DNA of 64,000 bases from Reticulascus tulasneorum (Eukaryota; Ascomycota; Sordariomycetes; Glomerellales; Reticulascaceae): the NCBI GenBank assembly GCA_001557505.1, contig LSAX01000005.1, forward strand, positions 2,852,001 through 2,916,000, read 5' to 3'. Shown here one piece after another: positions 22,604 through 32,790 of the stretch. The notes below the pieces were generated by a model. It was not told the origin of the DNA. It saw only the letters and a program-made list of their open reading frames with translations, and did no database searches. Each line of letters begins with the position of its first letter. Position 1 is the first letter of the stretch. Made by a program: the position numbers and the translations under genes.

Positions 22604-22868
22604 GGCCGCGCTTCTGCGAGATACCGCAAGGAATTTAATATATGTTTTGGGATTGTAAGGTAATGCGGCTTTCTTCAAATGTCCCAAGATGCTTGGAGAT
22701 GCTCGTTTTGGTGTTTACCGTACTGCCAAACGGAAATCCGGCAACACTTAAATAGCTTACCTTATCTTCTTAATTAGGCAGGTGGGGCTGCCTAATGAGG
22801 AAAGAGCTCTCGGATGAGCTTTCTGAGGTCCAATTCCACGTTCCGACAATGCCGCCCTAATAGAAGGC

Positions 22869-23290
22869 TGGTTCGTCTTATCTTTAGCGGTCCCAGCGAC
22901 CTGAGCGGAGCCCACTCCACTGTTGCAGCCTGAGAACGGCCCCCATCAATGCTTGAGAGAATCACATAGCTTGGAGTAGTGGAAGAAAAGGGAAATTTAC
23001 GAACAGAGGAGCGCTATTAGGAGGCTACATGATAACTGGCAGATGGCAACAGAGAAAGGTCAAGAAGTCTATAATATGTGCGACTTTGAAGAGCGTAAAG
23101 ACGGGAGGCTTGGTTGTTATATTCCCGTTGTTTACGTGCAACGTCCATCACGAACCACCCGAAGAGCTCGTCTACACGAGAGACTCTACCCGATGAGACG
23201 ACAACGATAACCAGGTGCGATTCGGTCTATTTCTCCCTTTCTCCATTAACTTCTGTCTCCCTTCCTTCTCCATCTTTTTTGTCTCTTTTA
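22869..23290. repeat. Decayed copy of the 57.46-57.89 kb sequence
   Basis: The core 22881-22920 matches 57469-57508 at 38 of 40 positions. Further colinear islands follow in the same order: CCCCCATCA near 22940, AACAGAGG...ATTAGGAGGCT near 23003-23028, GAAGAGCTCGTC near 23161, and a CT-rich tail near 23230-23290. At 57 kb the first part is the coding 3' end of a small gene; here the frame is broken, so this is a relic of a dispersed family. Confidence 0.75.
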
Positions 23291-23540
23291 TTTTCTCTTT
23301 TAATACAGCTAGCATTCCAAACACTAAAAATCATACTGTGGTTCCGTAGGCTGGGGCGTGGAGGAATGTTGCTTAACATTAGGGAAGGTTCCAGCACCAA
23401 AAATGTACATAGTTGAGTACCCTTAGCACTCTGTTGCAGGTGCATGTGTCAGATTAGCCAATTTAGGTTGCACTTTGATTGAGCTGTCTCAAGGGATACG
23501 ATCGAGAAGAGAAGATGCTGTGTAACGTGAATTGATGTTC

Positions 23541-23548
23541 TATATAAG
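23541..23548 (+). promoter_or_regulatory. TATA box of the KP4-like gene
   Basis: TATATAAG about 120 bp upstream of the KP4-like start, in a non-coding stretch; position fits a fungal core promoter with a long 5' leader. Confidence 0.55.
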
Positions 23549-23669
23549 ACAGTATCGCTTCCAATGAACTGACACGCTGACCAAAATCATTAACCCCTTG
23601 GTCTCTGAGACACGCAAGATTACTCATTATTCATCCACTGCCATTCAGTTTCTCAATCATTAAAGGAAA

Positions 23670-24152
23670 ATGAAGTTTTCCATCGTTCTCGCCGCTCTCG
23701 CCACCGCCTTCGGCGCGCTGGCAATGCCCCTCGACGATCAAAGCCCAAACCCTTCCGACCCCCTCAACCCACGCGCGTTAGGCATCAACTGCCGGGGAAG
23801 CTTCTTCTGTGGCGACCCTCGCGCTGGCAGTAACGCGGTGAGCCGGCTTCAAGGCTATATCAACCGCATCCAGAATGGGCGCGTGTACAGGAACGGCGAG
23901 CATATCGCTTGCGTGGGCCGCAGCAGCCTTGTTAGCCCGGATGGTGGTTTCTGCGCCTTCCTCCAGAATACGAACCGCAACGTCAACGGCGGCGCCATCC
24001 GTGGCTTGATTGGTTCCATCGCCGGCCATAATTGCAAGATCTGCGGGAGTGTGCCGATCGACTTTCCGGGGAGCAATGACCCTAAGAACGGCATCTTAAC
24101 CGTTAACTATGTTGCCAATACGGACAATCCGTGCCCCGATGGCCTTTGCTAG
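23670..24152 (+). CDS. Secreted KP4-family killer-toxin-like protein
   Basis: Intact single-exon gene of 160 aa. An N-terminal hydrophobic signal peptide ends near residue 19 (Ala-Leu-Ala-Met), followed by a short acidic propeptide-like stretch. The mature part starts 'LGINCRGS' and shows the KP4 order of cysteines: C-x5-C (GSFFCG), 'GEHIAC', 'GGFCAFLQ', 'HNCKICGSVP' and a C-terminal Cys pair. KP4 proteins of ascomycetes are antifungal or plant-acting small proteins; the Ustilago viral prototype blocks calcium channels. No frameshift or stop is present, and there is a TATA box upstream. It lies in a run of small secreted cysteine-rich genes. Function here is inferred from family only. Confidence 0.9.
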   Translation: MKFSIVLAALATAFGALAMPLDDQSPNPSDPLNPRALGINCRGSFFCGDPRAGSNAVSRLQGYINRIQNGRVYRNGEHIACVGRSSLVSPDGGFCAFLQNTNRNVNGGAIRGLIGSIAGHNCKICGSVPIDFPGSNDPKNGILTVNYVANTDNPCPDGLC

Positions 24153-24726
24153 AGAATATGGTTTGTGAGATTGTATCGAGACAGGAGTTGTGAGGATGTG
24201 GTCAATAGTCTTTGCGGTCATCGAGTGTTATAACCGTTGCATGGATGCAGGGGCAGCGATTCATAGGCTCTGTAGAGTGGACACCTACAGCCATAGATCG
24301 CATTCGATTAGTCTTGCTTTGATCTTGACCCCAACGATGCCTCTGGCGATAGCACACACGCCTAGCAATGAAATGTTTTCTTGAGACTAGTGGGACCACT
24401 CCTCAATTCGGCCAATTCTGCATGGCCTGAAAGAAACTGGAGTATTAGGCTACCCGTCAACTAACCAACCCATAAGCTAAACAGTCTACAGTAATGCCAA
24501 AGTATCCTATCCACAGCAAAGTTTGCATGGGTGGACAGCGCGGCACCGGATGGTAACTATGTCTAACCGATAAATGCTAAAAGAATAACTGAAAAGGTTC
24601 ATGTTTTCAGGCAGCCAATCTAAGAAATATCCCTTATAGAGACCGTCCGCAATAATTGTAACTGCTTACTTTGATTATGCACCATGCAAAAATGATGAGA
24701 TGGCTAGCTGCGAGCACTTGATATCT
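24153..24726. other. Intergenic region
   Basis: 570 bp between convergent genes; no supported gene, RNA or repeat. Confidence 0.4.
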
Positions 24727-26496
24727 TCATGATCCTAGATATCTCCGTATTCTCCTGTTATGATCGTCATAACACCACCAAGTCCTGCCGAAAGCCGCAG
24801 ACCGTTTTGCAGCCGCGGTGATTTTCCCATCCCTTTCACTCTCTTGCAATAGTGGCGCCACTTCTGAATGGAAGTCTTCACTACGATGAATCATTCCCGC
24901 AGCGCTGAGCAGGCCCACTGGCTCTTCGTATAGTATCGATCTCTGCCTGGAAAACCACAGTGATCCAGCCGTCAAGCTAGCCACCGCGAAAAGTGGAATC
25001 AGGATAAGATATGCAATGGTGGAGACCACTACGAGGCGCGATTGCTCGACAGAGGAGATACCAGTGCCGCTGCGCGGACTCTCAGTTCTCTGGAACAACG
25101 TTGTAGCAGCAAGGGCTGCAAAGGTCCTAGAATAGAGATCTTGTGCCGCCAACTTGATACTCTGCGGGTCAAGTGGCGCATCGGGGGTGCGTTTTGTAGA
25201 GAGCATATACGTATGCCGGGAAAAGGCGTTGGCGTCCGAGACGGGTGGGTTATGGTCGAGGATGGCAGCTGTAAAAATCTCCATCTCGAAGGCGTACGAT
25301 ATTCCCCCTGGGCGGAATTCTGTCATTGTCTCATCGCGTGGTGAGAAATTTTGATTCGAATAAGCTTGGCCCCCTTGCTCAGGAATACTGGCAGTTAGGG
25401 TGCCGTGCGTTGTAACGTAGGTTGGTTTACAGGAAATTAAGCTGAAGTTTGTAGGTTTCGTGGACTCGTCCACATGGTGGGCAACCGCGACTGTGAAGCG
25501 GGACCAACCACTCTTGAAAGAGCAGGTGAGAGTTGGCCAAACGTTAATAGCGTCATTGGGACCATTGGGTATAGCCAGACTATTGGAAATCGCACATCCA
25601 CGATCTATTGCGTCGATCTCCATGACAATGGAATGAGACCCTGTATCATTCGGCATGAGTATGTTCAAGTAATAGTCAGACTCAGAGAGTTCGACACAGT
25701 CCGGAATGACAGAATAGGCTGTTGTTTGGAGAGATACAGATCCCGGCCCAGAATCTTGCATGATGGTGAACTCAGGATAGGCATACTGTCCATCGGTCCA
25801 GGGCAGCTGCGAAGCGTTGTGTAGAAGAGCCAAGGCGGCAGTATCAAGATGCAAGTACATATCGGGAATCTCCAGATAGGGTGGGTTGCCAATGTTGCTC
25901 TCATTATATGCTGTCAGAAAAGAAAGCTCAACAGTGCTGTTGAAGACGAAGGTTGATGGGATAAAGGTGAATGAGGTCATTGGAATGACGAAAAGTGTCA
26001 GGATGACGGTGCTGAGCATGCAGCCCGAAAGAAAGTAATGCTGATTGCGGAGCGCCGTAACCCAGACAGACATGGACGGCTTGGCCCTATAGTCCAGCAT
26101 GATGGTCTGCTTAGGAGGCCTGCCGAATGGCTTCCTCAGTTCGACGAATGGCTGTCGCTCAGCGAGTGCCATAACTGTCGCATTCCAGGCGGTCCGATAT
26201 AACGTCATTATAAAAGCAGGAAAAGCCGTGTAGAGAATGCCTTGAGACCAAATAGCACGTTCTAGATCGTGGTTGCCTGCGATGAAGGATGGGGCTTGGC
26301 CTAGATTAGTGAAGCCTGAGTTCCACCTAGAGAGGCAATCGAGGACAATTATGACAGTGATCATGGCCACAACGAGAAAAAGTTGAACCAGTAGCCACAG
26401 CGGGTGTATCTTGCGGGACTTCCACTCTATCCAATTCTGCTTTTGTTCATCCCCTTCAGCTTCAATGTCGAAATCCTGGGACAGAGAGGTCGCCAT
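24727..26496 (-). CDS. DUF3433-type multipass membrane protein
   Basis: A 589-aa open frame. Hydrophobic segments occur at about residues 34-54, 85-105, 157-178 and 478-503. Between the third and last lies a roughly 300-residue, N-glycosylation-rich (several N-x-S/T), probably extracellular loop with paired cysteines. This architecture and the 'RPPKQTIMLDYRA' and 'LRNQHYFLSGC' segments match the fungal DUF3433 family of unknown function. A short upstream exon (26616-26581, starting MENSEPP) would join in frame at 26517 through a 63-bp intron and add about 19 residues, so the true start may be 26616. Located between the KP4-like gene and the Cys-rich secreted gene. Confidence 0.8.
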   Translation of the reverse strand: MATSLSQDFDIEAEGDEQKQNWIEWKSRKIHPLWLLVQLFLVVAMITVIIVLDCLSRWNSGFTNLGQAPSFIAGNHDLERAIWSQGILYTAFPAFIMTLYRTAWNATVMALAERQPFVELRKPFGRPPKQTIMLDYRAKPSMSVWVTALRNQHYFLSGCMLSTVILTLFVIPMTSFTFIPSTFVFNSTVELSFLTAYNESNIGNPPYLEIPDMYLHLDTAALALLHNASQLPWTDGQYAYPEFTIMQDSGPGSVSLQTTAYSVIPDCVELSESDYYLNILMPNDTGSHSIVMEIDAIDRGCAISNSLAIPNGPNDAINVWPTLTCSFKSGWSRFTVAVAHHVDESTKPTNFSLISCKPTYVTTHGTLTASIPEQGGQAYSNQNFSPRDETMTEFRPGGISYAFEMEIFTAAILDHNPPVSDANAFSRHTYMLSTKRTPDAPLDPQSIKLAAQDLYSRTFAALAATTLFQRTESPRSGTGISSVEQSRLVVVSTIAYLILIPLFAVASLTAGSLWFSRQRSILYEEPVGLLSAAGMIHRSEDFHSEVAPLLQESERDGKITAAAKRSAAFGRTWWCYDDHNRRIRRYLGS

Positions 26497-26987
26497 TGTC
26501 TCGGGCTCCGGTAGCGTCTAGTCGGGAGACGATGATGCTTGCGGCTCACATTCAGTTGAAGTATCATCTGGAGAGCTTACTACCACTGTCGGCATTGGTG
26601 GCTCCGAGTTTTCCATATTCAACAGCGGATCTCAAAGTTTGATGCTTAATGCAATTCAGGTAGGGTGCCTGCAGAAATCTCTAGGTGAGACAATGAAGGA
26701 TCAAAGACGGTCTTCTCGGGATGGTTTGACAAGAAGTACGTCCACGCAGGCAAGGACCTATATCGTAAACAGCAATTGGAATTTACCAATAATATAGCCA
26801 AGGCACAAATTTGCCACTATCACGGCGCCACCCATGCGGCTGGAAACGCCAAATCAATATATTCAGGTTTGCCAACAACGCCAGGATTGCCTCGAGTGCG
26901 GCTGAGCTGCGGGGCTCTCTACAAGGCATAAGAATATGAAATCTCGTTGTTTCGTTTCTGAACACAATTACAACCAGAACCAGCAAC
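26497..26987. other. Divergent intergenic region
   Basis: About 490 bp separating the DUF3433 gene from the Cys-rich secreted gene. It contains the possible first exon of the DUF3433 gene (26581-26616); nothing else seen. Confidence 0.35.
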
Positions 26988-27990
26988 ATGCTACCGTTGG
27001 CGCTCGGTCTTCTGTCATTCGCCGTTCGAGGGCTCAACGGAGGTGGTGATGTGCCGCCAGCCGACATGTGTCTGCCGAGCTCGCATCTGAAAGAGCTATC
27101 CGGCTGTATTGCTATAAGAAGTAAAGAGGATGAGTGCGACGCGAAAGGGACAGAGGAGGAGAAGCTGGATTGCTACTGCGTCCAGGAGATGTTGACAGCA
27201 TTCTATGAGTACGCTGGCCCCGTGGACTTCTTTATCTCTCTCTACATAATTAACGGGCAAATCGCTGACATCCCGGTGCGCTTTTGCGTAACAGTTGCCA
27301 AGTCGACGTCGAGATTTGTCTTGAATCACACCTCTTCGATCCACAGTTCGAGTATCGCATCCAGCGTTGGCACGAGGCCTGCGACGATCACGGAGGCAGT
27401 ACAATGACCTCCGGCACTTTGCCGATCCTCACCCAGACTTATGACTTTAGGGCCTGCAGCAGGCTACATCGAAGCTGCCTCAGCGCGGATTACGAGACGA
27501 ACCTTTGCTCTAAAGAGTATCTCCCTACGTCAAGTTTTTCCTATGTTTCTTGCGTCTGTCAGCCGCCCGTCTACTCGCTTTTTTCCGAGTGCCAGGTGAG
27601 CAGAACATTCACCTCCCTATTGTGGTCTTAAGGCAGGATGCCATTGCTGATCTTCGTTCCGGACAGTATAACGGGAATATCTCGTGCATGAGGACCTCAG
27701 CAGCTGAGTCGAACATCTTGGGTTATTCAACCTGCTCGTCCTTTTGGTCTAGCGCGGTAAGTCTTGTGCTCTTTGGGGTTGGGGTCTGTTTCTGACAGTG
27801 CTGTGTGTAGGCTGCTGTAACCACGGCCGACTTGACCTCCTGGCTCAGCCCAACCCACCAAGCTGGTCCCAAGACCGTGGAGGAAGGGGCTTGGAGGGAT
27901 AAACCCACACCTGCATTCAGACCAAGCACGCAGGCTACGACCTTGCCGTCCGTGGTAAGGACGGTGCAGCCTGGCAGTGAGGATCTCTGA
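26988..27990 (+). CDS. Secreted cysteine-rich protein, 263 aa, family not recognised
   Basis: Exons 26988-27208, 27295-27595, 27667-27756 and 27811-27990 give 263 aa. A signal peptide (about residues 1-16) is followed by a Cys-rich body with around 15 cysteines, including C-x-C pairs (DCYC, SCVC). The tail (about the last 60 residues) is Thr/Ser/Pro-rich and free of cysteine, like a glycosylated stalk, but does not end in a hydrophobic GPI signal. The spacing is not a classical eight-Cys CFEM domain, although the overall build (signal peptide, Cys module, Ser/Thr tail) is similar. Introns all carry good donors (GTACGC, GTGAGC, GTAAGT). Likely cell-surface or secreted; function unknown. Confidence 0.7.
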
Positions 27991-28704
27991 GACATCGGCT
28001 TGATGCGAAGTCCAGGGTTCCCTCTGATTGCGCCTTTACGCCGGTAAATTCAGGGACGGCGGCGGCTCGCGAACAGCGATATAGGCAGTTTCACAATATA
28101 CAATCCCTGGACTACTCGTCTTGTACCCAATCGAACCATCAGGTTTAGGCAAGGTGTATTGCCTTTAGAAGAAATCAATGAGAGATGTCCGTTATGGTTT
28201 GTGGGATGGGACGAATCTTGATGCCCGCACCGTAGTGTATTCATCGTTACGTGCTGTCACTCTGCTCGCCAGTTGTCAAACTCGGGCATCTTATCTTTTG
28301 TTTTGATACTTGATTTCAGAGCGTTGTTAGATCTACCGTAGCCACACGTGAAATAGCAAGTGGAGCGTCCTCCAAAGCAGATAGCCGTCGGCAGGCCTCT
28401 ATGGCGCATATACAGACTGGGTACAATAACAGTGAAATCCAACAAGTGTTGGATGTGGGTTGTGCTTTAGGAAGGATAGCTCGCATAATGATGGTCACAA
28501 CTGGCGAGGAGAAGTCCATCACTCGAAAGCTGGCCGGAACACGCCACCAACGCAGCACTTCACATTATAGGCAAGCATTAGGGATCAACTTTCAAGGTTA
28601 TGGGGTTATCTCTTGTGGATACTTGATGCTACTGAGCTTATCTCTGCGCTAGTATTACGATTACCTTGCTAAACAAGTTGAAAACTGCGCTTGTAGAAAA
28701 CTAC
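27991..28704. other. Intergenic region
   Basis: About 710 bp between convergent genes. Short frames without family features; no repeat or RNA recognised. Confidence 0.35.
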
Positions 28705-29225
28705 TCAACATCCTTGCGGGTTGCAACACCCCTGAGCGTCACAAGCACATGTACCGCTGCCGGCACCGACATCCTGGTTGCAGAAGCCTGAGCAGCAAAC
28801 CCCCCAAGAGCCGTCAGACTGGCACTGTACCCCACCGGCGAGGCATTGGCGGCCAGAGAGCCATTTGCCGCCGCCGGGAGGCGGGGGATACGCGCAGGTG
28901 CCCGAGGGGGCTCCGACATCCTGGTTGCACAGACCAGAGCAGCAGACGCCCCAAGAGCCATCGGCCTGGCACCCCGTTCCACTAGAGAGGCATTGGCGGG
29001 CGGACAGTCCAGGCAGCTATTCACGTGTTAGACCGGACATAGATCGGCTTAGACCGAAGGGATAGGGGAGAGAGCGTGGGAAAAGAAGAGTAGGGAAATG
29101 GCATGGTGGGAAATCTGGCACATTGGTAAGTCATGTATACTTACGTGGTCGCTGGCCGGAGCAGCTAGGGCGAAGCTGGTGAGGCTGGAGGCCAGGGTAA
29201 GGACGGCGAGCTTTTTGAACAGCAT
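28705..29225 (-). CDS. Secreted tandem double-knottin protein
   Basis: Exon 1 (29225-29145) encodes a 27-residue stretch with a signal peptide (MLFKKLAVLTLASS...ALA). Exon 2 (29016-28705) is in phase and gives 130 aa in total. The mature protein has two near-identical modules with C-x6-C-x8-CC-x3-C-x10-C spacing, the six-cysteine pattern of inhibitor cystine knots. Each module contains 'DGSWGVCCSG' and 'CNQDVG'. A Pro/Gly linker joins them, and a short C-A-C-x4-CC-x4-C tail ends the protein. The reading frame lacks an internal Met in exon 2, so it is easily missed by ORF callers. A TATA box lies 126 bp upstream. Knottins are protease-resistant and serve as inhibitors, channel ligands or effectors; no specific activity can be assigned. 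Confidence 0.85.
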
Positions 29226-29350
29226 TTTGGAAACTTGATAGCGTTCAGCTTGTCGATGGCCTGGTATGTTGTGGGCTAAGTATGTGATATATGCGTATTC
29301 TTGTGTTTGGAATCTGGTTGATACAGATGGATTGAGGGGCCTTTGACGGG

Positions 29351-29359
29351 CCTTTTATA
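29351..29359 (-). promoter_or_regulatory. TATA box of the double-knottin gene
   Basis: TATAAAAGG on the minus strand, 126 bp before the ATG at 29225; strong consensus match. Confidence 0.65.
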
Positions 29360-30688
29360 CTTGTAGTTTTTAGAAACCAGCTGCGCCTTTGGCTTGCTGT
29401 ACAAACTGGAAGAATACTGCAGTGTATTTCTCAAGTTGCATAATCGGGCAGGTATGGTCAGAACTCAGTAACACATGATGCGAGTTTCTACGCGTGCCGC
29501 TTTGGCTACCCAATCGCCTTGGAGAGGATATGTTTCTAGACACATCTCACATTATCTTCGAGTGTGGCTCAGGGCGAAGATCTACGACATTGTCCAGCAT
29601 GGCGATTGGCTGTGCGATTCTGGCTTACATGCTTAATAGCCGCACCACCCTTGTTCAACAGAGCATTCTTTGGCTGCCAAGTGTTTTCTGTTCAAGGATC
29701 ATCTTAACGGCTCGTTTAGTAAACAGGTGGATGAGAAAATCCACGTTACCCGAAGGTCAATGTTCGAAGATCATCTGCATGGCTCGTCTATGCACGGCTC
29801 GAGTATTAGACAGGTAGGCAAGCACATCCACGTCACTCGAAGGTCAATCATTTCTTCCACCCGCAACCTTGGCGTTGCCCTCAACAGAACCGCGTTACGA
29901 GGACCAGGTGCGGACCAGTTGTGAAGAAGGCCCAGATCATATGATAGAGGAAGGTGGAGGGCAAAAGGCTGAATCAATTGTTTCCAAACAACTCTGAGAC
30001 GATTTTGTGGCCTGAGAAAAGGGTGATGGCAACCCCTCCAGAAGTGCTTGCATCTTTGCTTGAGTGCGACCTGAGGTGGTCGTGGTTGAGGAACGGAGTA
30101 AAGATCCGAGTGAGATGCAGTTACTCACCGAATTTTGGCGAGTCCCCTGCACTGGATCTCGTGTTTTTTGGGTAACACAAACCAATCAAATCACGCCTGA
30201 ACTGCCCCGCTGCGGAGGCGCACCACATCAGGCCAGTCAAAGCAGTGACAGGGGTCATCGGGGCTCTCTCTTGGAGTGACGACGGGTGCAGGAACCAATC
30301 AGAAAGCTAAACCATAGACTTCATGCTTGAGTTGACGACGCCTGCAGTAGCCAGAATGCCATCCTGACTCTTACTGTACTATTCAGCCAAGGAGGCTGAC
30401 ACGGCCCAACTAAGACACATGCCAAGCCGTCCTTGTGCGGAGCGGATGTCCACTCCACGGAGTCTCGTCTACACGCAGCGCCGTAGAACTTCCTTCGTGT
30501 GTTCCGTCCCAGTCGCGGAGAAATGTATAATAAGGCCACAAGCTGCTCCTCTTTCCTCAAGATGTACTGGAATGTTGCAACGTAGCACACAGAGTCTTCT
30601 CGGTTCGCCTAATAGATTTTCAACTTCAAGCCATTGCAAACACTACTTACTTCCAAAAGAGACAGGGAACCTCTTGTGGCGCGGTGAA
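29360..30688. other. Divergent intergenic region between two secreted-protein genes
   Basis: 1.3 kb. Contains the tandem duplication listed separately and several short frames without recognisable features. No supported gene. Confidence 0.35.
29691..29847 (+). repeat. Diverged tandem duplication, about 72-85 bp units
   Basis: Copy 1 (29691-29760) and copy 2 (29763-29847) share TTC-AGATCATC...GGCTCGT...ACAGGT...ATCCACGT-AC-CGAAGGTCAA; copy 2 has a 15-nt insertion. One frame stays open through both copies (84 codons, 29670-29924), each giving a 'HIHVTRRS'-like phrase, so it may be a relic or small gene; no homologue recognised. Confidence 0.7.
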
Positions 30689-31460
30689 ATGGCTGTTGGA
30701 ATGCTTTCTATTATCATCTTCGGACTGTCCGCTACCCATGCTGCCACTGCGGCCCCGGCGTATGAGTCCAAGATCTATCCGGAGGTTATTCCTGGACCGG
30801 GGCTCCCGACTCTCGCCGAACTCAATCTCACGAGTGCGCAGCTCCACGAGATGCCCGTGGACTTCGGTAAGCCGGGACATCTACAACGAACACCCAACTC
30901 TATCCATTAAGACTGACCAACCCAAGCAGGCCTCCTGAAGGCTTATTCGTCCGAAAATGCCCGAAGCACACTCACTAAACGCTTGGACCCGGGATGTGGA
31001 CCATCTAACGAGGTCTACGCTTATGTTCAAAATCTCATTGCCTGCTACAACCTCCTTCGGCAATTGGATACTCAGGCTTGCCACGTACCGGGCTCATACG
31101 GCGTCGGCTTTTGTGCTGCTGGCGACGCTGAGGTCACCGGTGGCTCGGTGTCGGGTTATCCTACTTCATCTTACTGGTAATAATAAGAATCCTACGCTCT
31201 ATCAGAACATGGAGCTCGGTTGGATTAACGGTGTATTTCTCACTAGCGGTCATGTTGCTCTTGGTGTACTCTGGGTCATTGACTCCTGCACCCGCCCAGA
31301 CCAGTATTCCGCTGGTAGGTTGACGTCTCGGTCTTTTATGACTCAGTTGCTTCTTGGAATTTTCTCTCTTAGAAACTTGGCTAACGCAACTTTTTGTCAC
31401 ATAGGATGGTCGGCCGCTTACGGCAACGGCGACTTGCTAGTCGTTTCCCGGCATCGCTAG
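30689..31460 (+). CDS. Small secreted six-cysteine protein, 182 aa
   Basis: Exons 30689-30866, 30930-31176, 31247-31314 and 31405-31460 give 182 aa. A signal peptide (about residues 1-20) precedes a propeptide-like region ending 'LTKR', a possible Kex2-type cleavage site. The mature part begins 'LDPGCGPSNEVYAYVQNLIACYNLLR' in two short pieces and has six cysteines, with later segments 'GVLWVIDSCTRP' and 'AAYGNGDLLVV'. This layout occurs in fungal small secreted proteins of effector type, but I do not recognise a named family. The three introns fit consensus, and the small last exons explain why no long continuous frame covers the gene. It closes the run of secreted Cys-rich genes starting with the KP4-like gene. 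Confidence 0.75.
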
Positions 31461-32121
31461 TATTCTACTTAAGGTTAACCAAGACAACTTTGGAAGTTTC
31501 ATGGTTACCTAGTTACCAGCGAAGCGACGCGTCTTGGTGCAAGTCGCCCCCGCCCTTTTAATCATCTCGACTTGACTCTTGCACTTCTTCCCAGCCCTAA
31601 TGTCTATGTTAGAGTCGCCTTGACGTGCACATCTGTTTCCCTCACGCTCTTTCTGCTGCCAAGGATGCCCTTGAAGCTCCATTCCCTTTCTTCTGCTGCA
31701 CTTGGAACAATATTACAACTGATTGTAAGGTACATCTGAATGTCCGGGGTTTCACCACGTCACGGCGGTAGAATTCTATGCACTTTGGCGACTGTCTCTG
31801 ACGAGTAGATCCTGCTGTGCGGAGGGATCCGTTGATTCCCCTTCTTCTTGTTGTTTTTATTTACCGTGGCCTCCTTCATTCTTTACATTATGCCAGCAGA
31901 AACATATCTAGTTGAGCGTAAGCCGGCTGGAGTGCTATCTCCGGAACCGGAAACCGCCGTATCATGTGGGTGTTGCACACGGATGAAATAACTTTGGTTA
32001 AATACTTTCGTTAAGTTTGGTAATACTATTATAATATACGTGGGACTACATCGCTTGCTATCCTTCTATATGTTTCGTATATCGTGGTTTATATATTATC
32101 TCCTTTTCAGGCCTCCAACTA

Positions 32122-32211
32122 CCCCTCTATCATGTCGTCCGGGCATCCTACGTATCATGCTAAGCCGGTAACGTCCTGTGTTTAAATCTTATAACACGTT
32201 TCGCACCCTCT
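32122..32211 (+). repeat. Dispersed 90-bp repeat, copy 1
   Basis: Aligns without gaps to 54022-54111 with about 15 mismatches, 12 of them transitions. Both copies start CCCCTCTATCAT and end CGCACCCTCT. The central GTTYAAATC resembles a polymerase III B box, but no folded tRNA was found. Confidence 0.85.
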
Positions 32212-32390
32212 TTGGCGCAATCATTGGGATTCAATGTTTGCCAGACTGAGGATCAACATTACGACCCCACACGGTACTATTTGCAATCTTGGCTGGCTGT
32301 GATGATATATTTTCGACTTTTACAAAGATATAAATAAAGCCATAATTGCCCCTGGCTTGTCCCTGGGTACTCCCCGTGATAATCTTAGAA

Positions 32391-32430
32391 GCCGATCATA
32401 TTTTTAGATAAGGACTATTCTATGATCGGC
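32391..32430. repeat. Perfect 10-bp inverted repeat / hairpin
   Basis: GCCGATCATA at 32391-32400 and its exact complement at 32421-32430, with a 20-nt AT-rich loop. Could be a miniature element remnant or chance; no target duplication seen. Confidence 0.5.
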
Positions 32431-32569
32431 CTTAGCGACGTTATCAATAGCAGAATCATCTTAATCACTAAGTAGCTCTTCAAGCCATGCTCAGCTTATA
32501 TGAAATCCTATAGCGTTACCTAGCTGATCTCCTGATTTTTACTGAGGCCTACTCTGTTGATCTCATATC

Positions 32570-32790
32570 ACACGTCTTGGTAACTCAATACAGAGTTTCT
32601 CTATGCCCTTGGCCCGTATAGCTAATGCCTCTATAGCTAATTTCTACGTCCCGTTATCTATCTGAATGACCGTCTTGCTTTTGGAGAAGACCGACATAGG
32701 CGTCTCCATAGGCATGAGAGTCTACATTAGCGTGTTGAAGCTGTTGACGTGAGAGCTATTGCTGGCTCCTACGGAGCGAAAGAACTTCTC
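32570..32790 (-). pseudogene. Decayed coding relic of unknown family
   Basis: On the minus strand one frame reads like protein for about 75 codons (phrases 'EKFFRSVGASNSSHVNSFN', 'METPMSVFSKSKTVIQIDN', 'LAIEALAIRAKGIEKL') and is interrupted only by two TAG stops. Both stops could derive from CAG by C-to-T change, as expected from repeat-induced point mutation. The family is not recognised. Confidence 0.35.

Noticed and set aside
22716..22745. CCAAACGG as an inverted partner of the captain-side ACCGTTTGG repeats
   Set aside because: The match is only eight bases, which is expected by chance in 64 kb, and a similar one occurs near 46990.
28701..29024. Ala/Met-rich frame on the minus strand at the knottin locus
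   Set aside because: The alternative frame gives repeated cystine-knot modules in phase with a signal-peptide exon.
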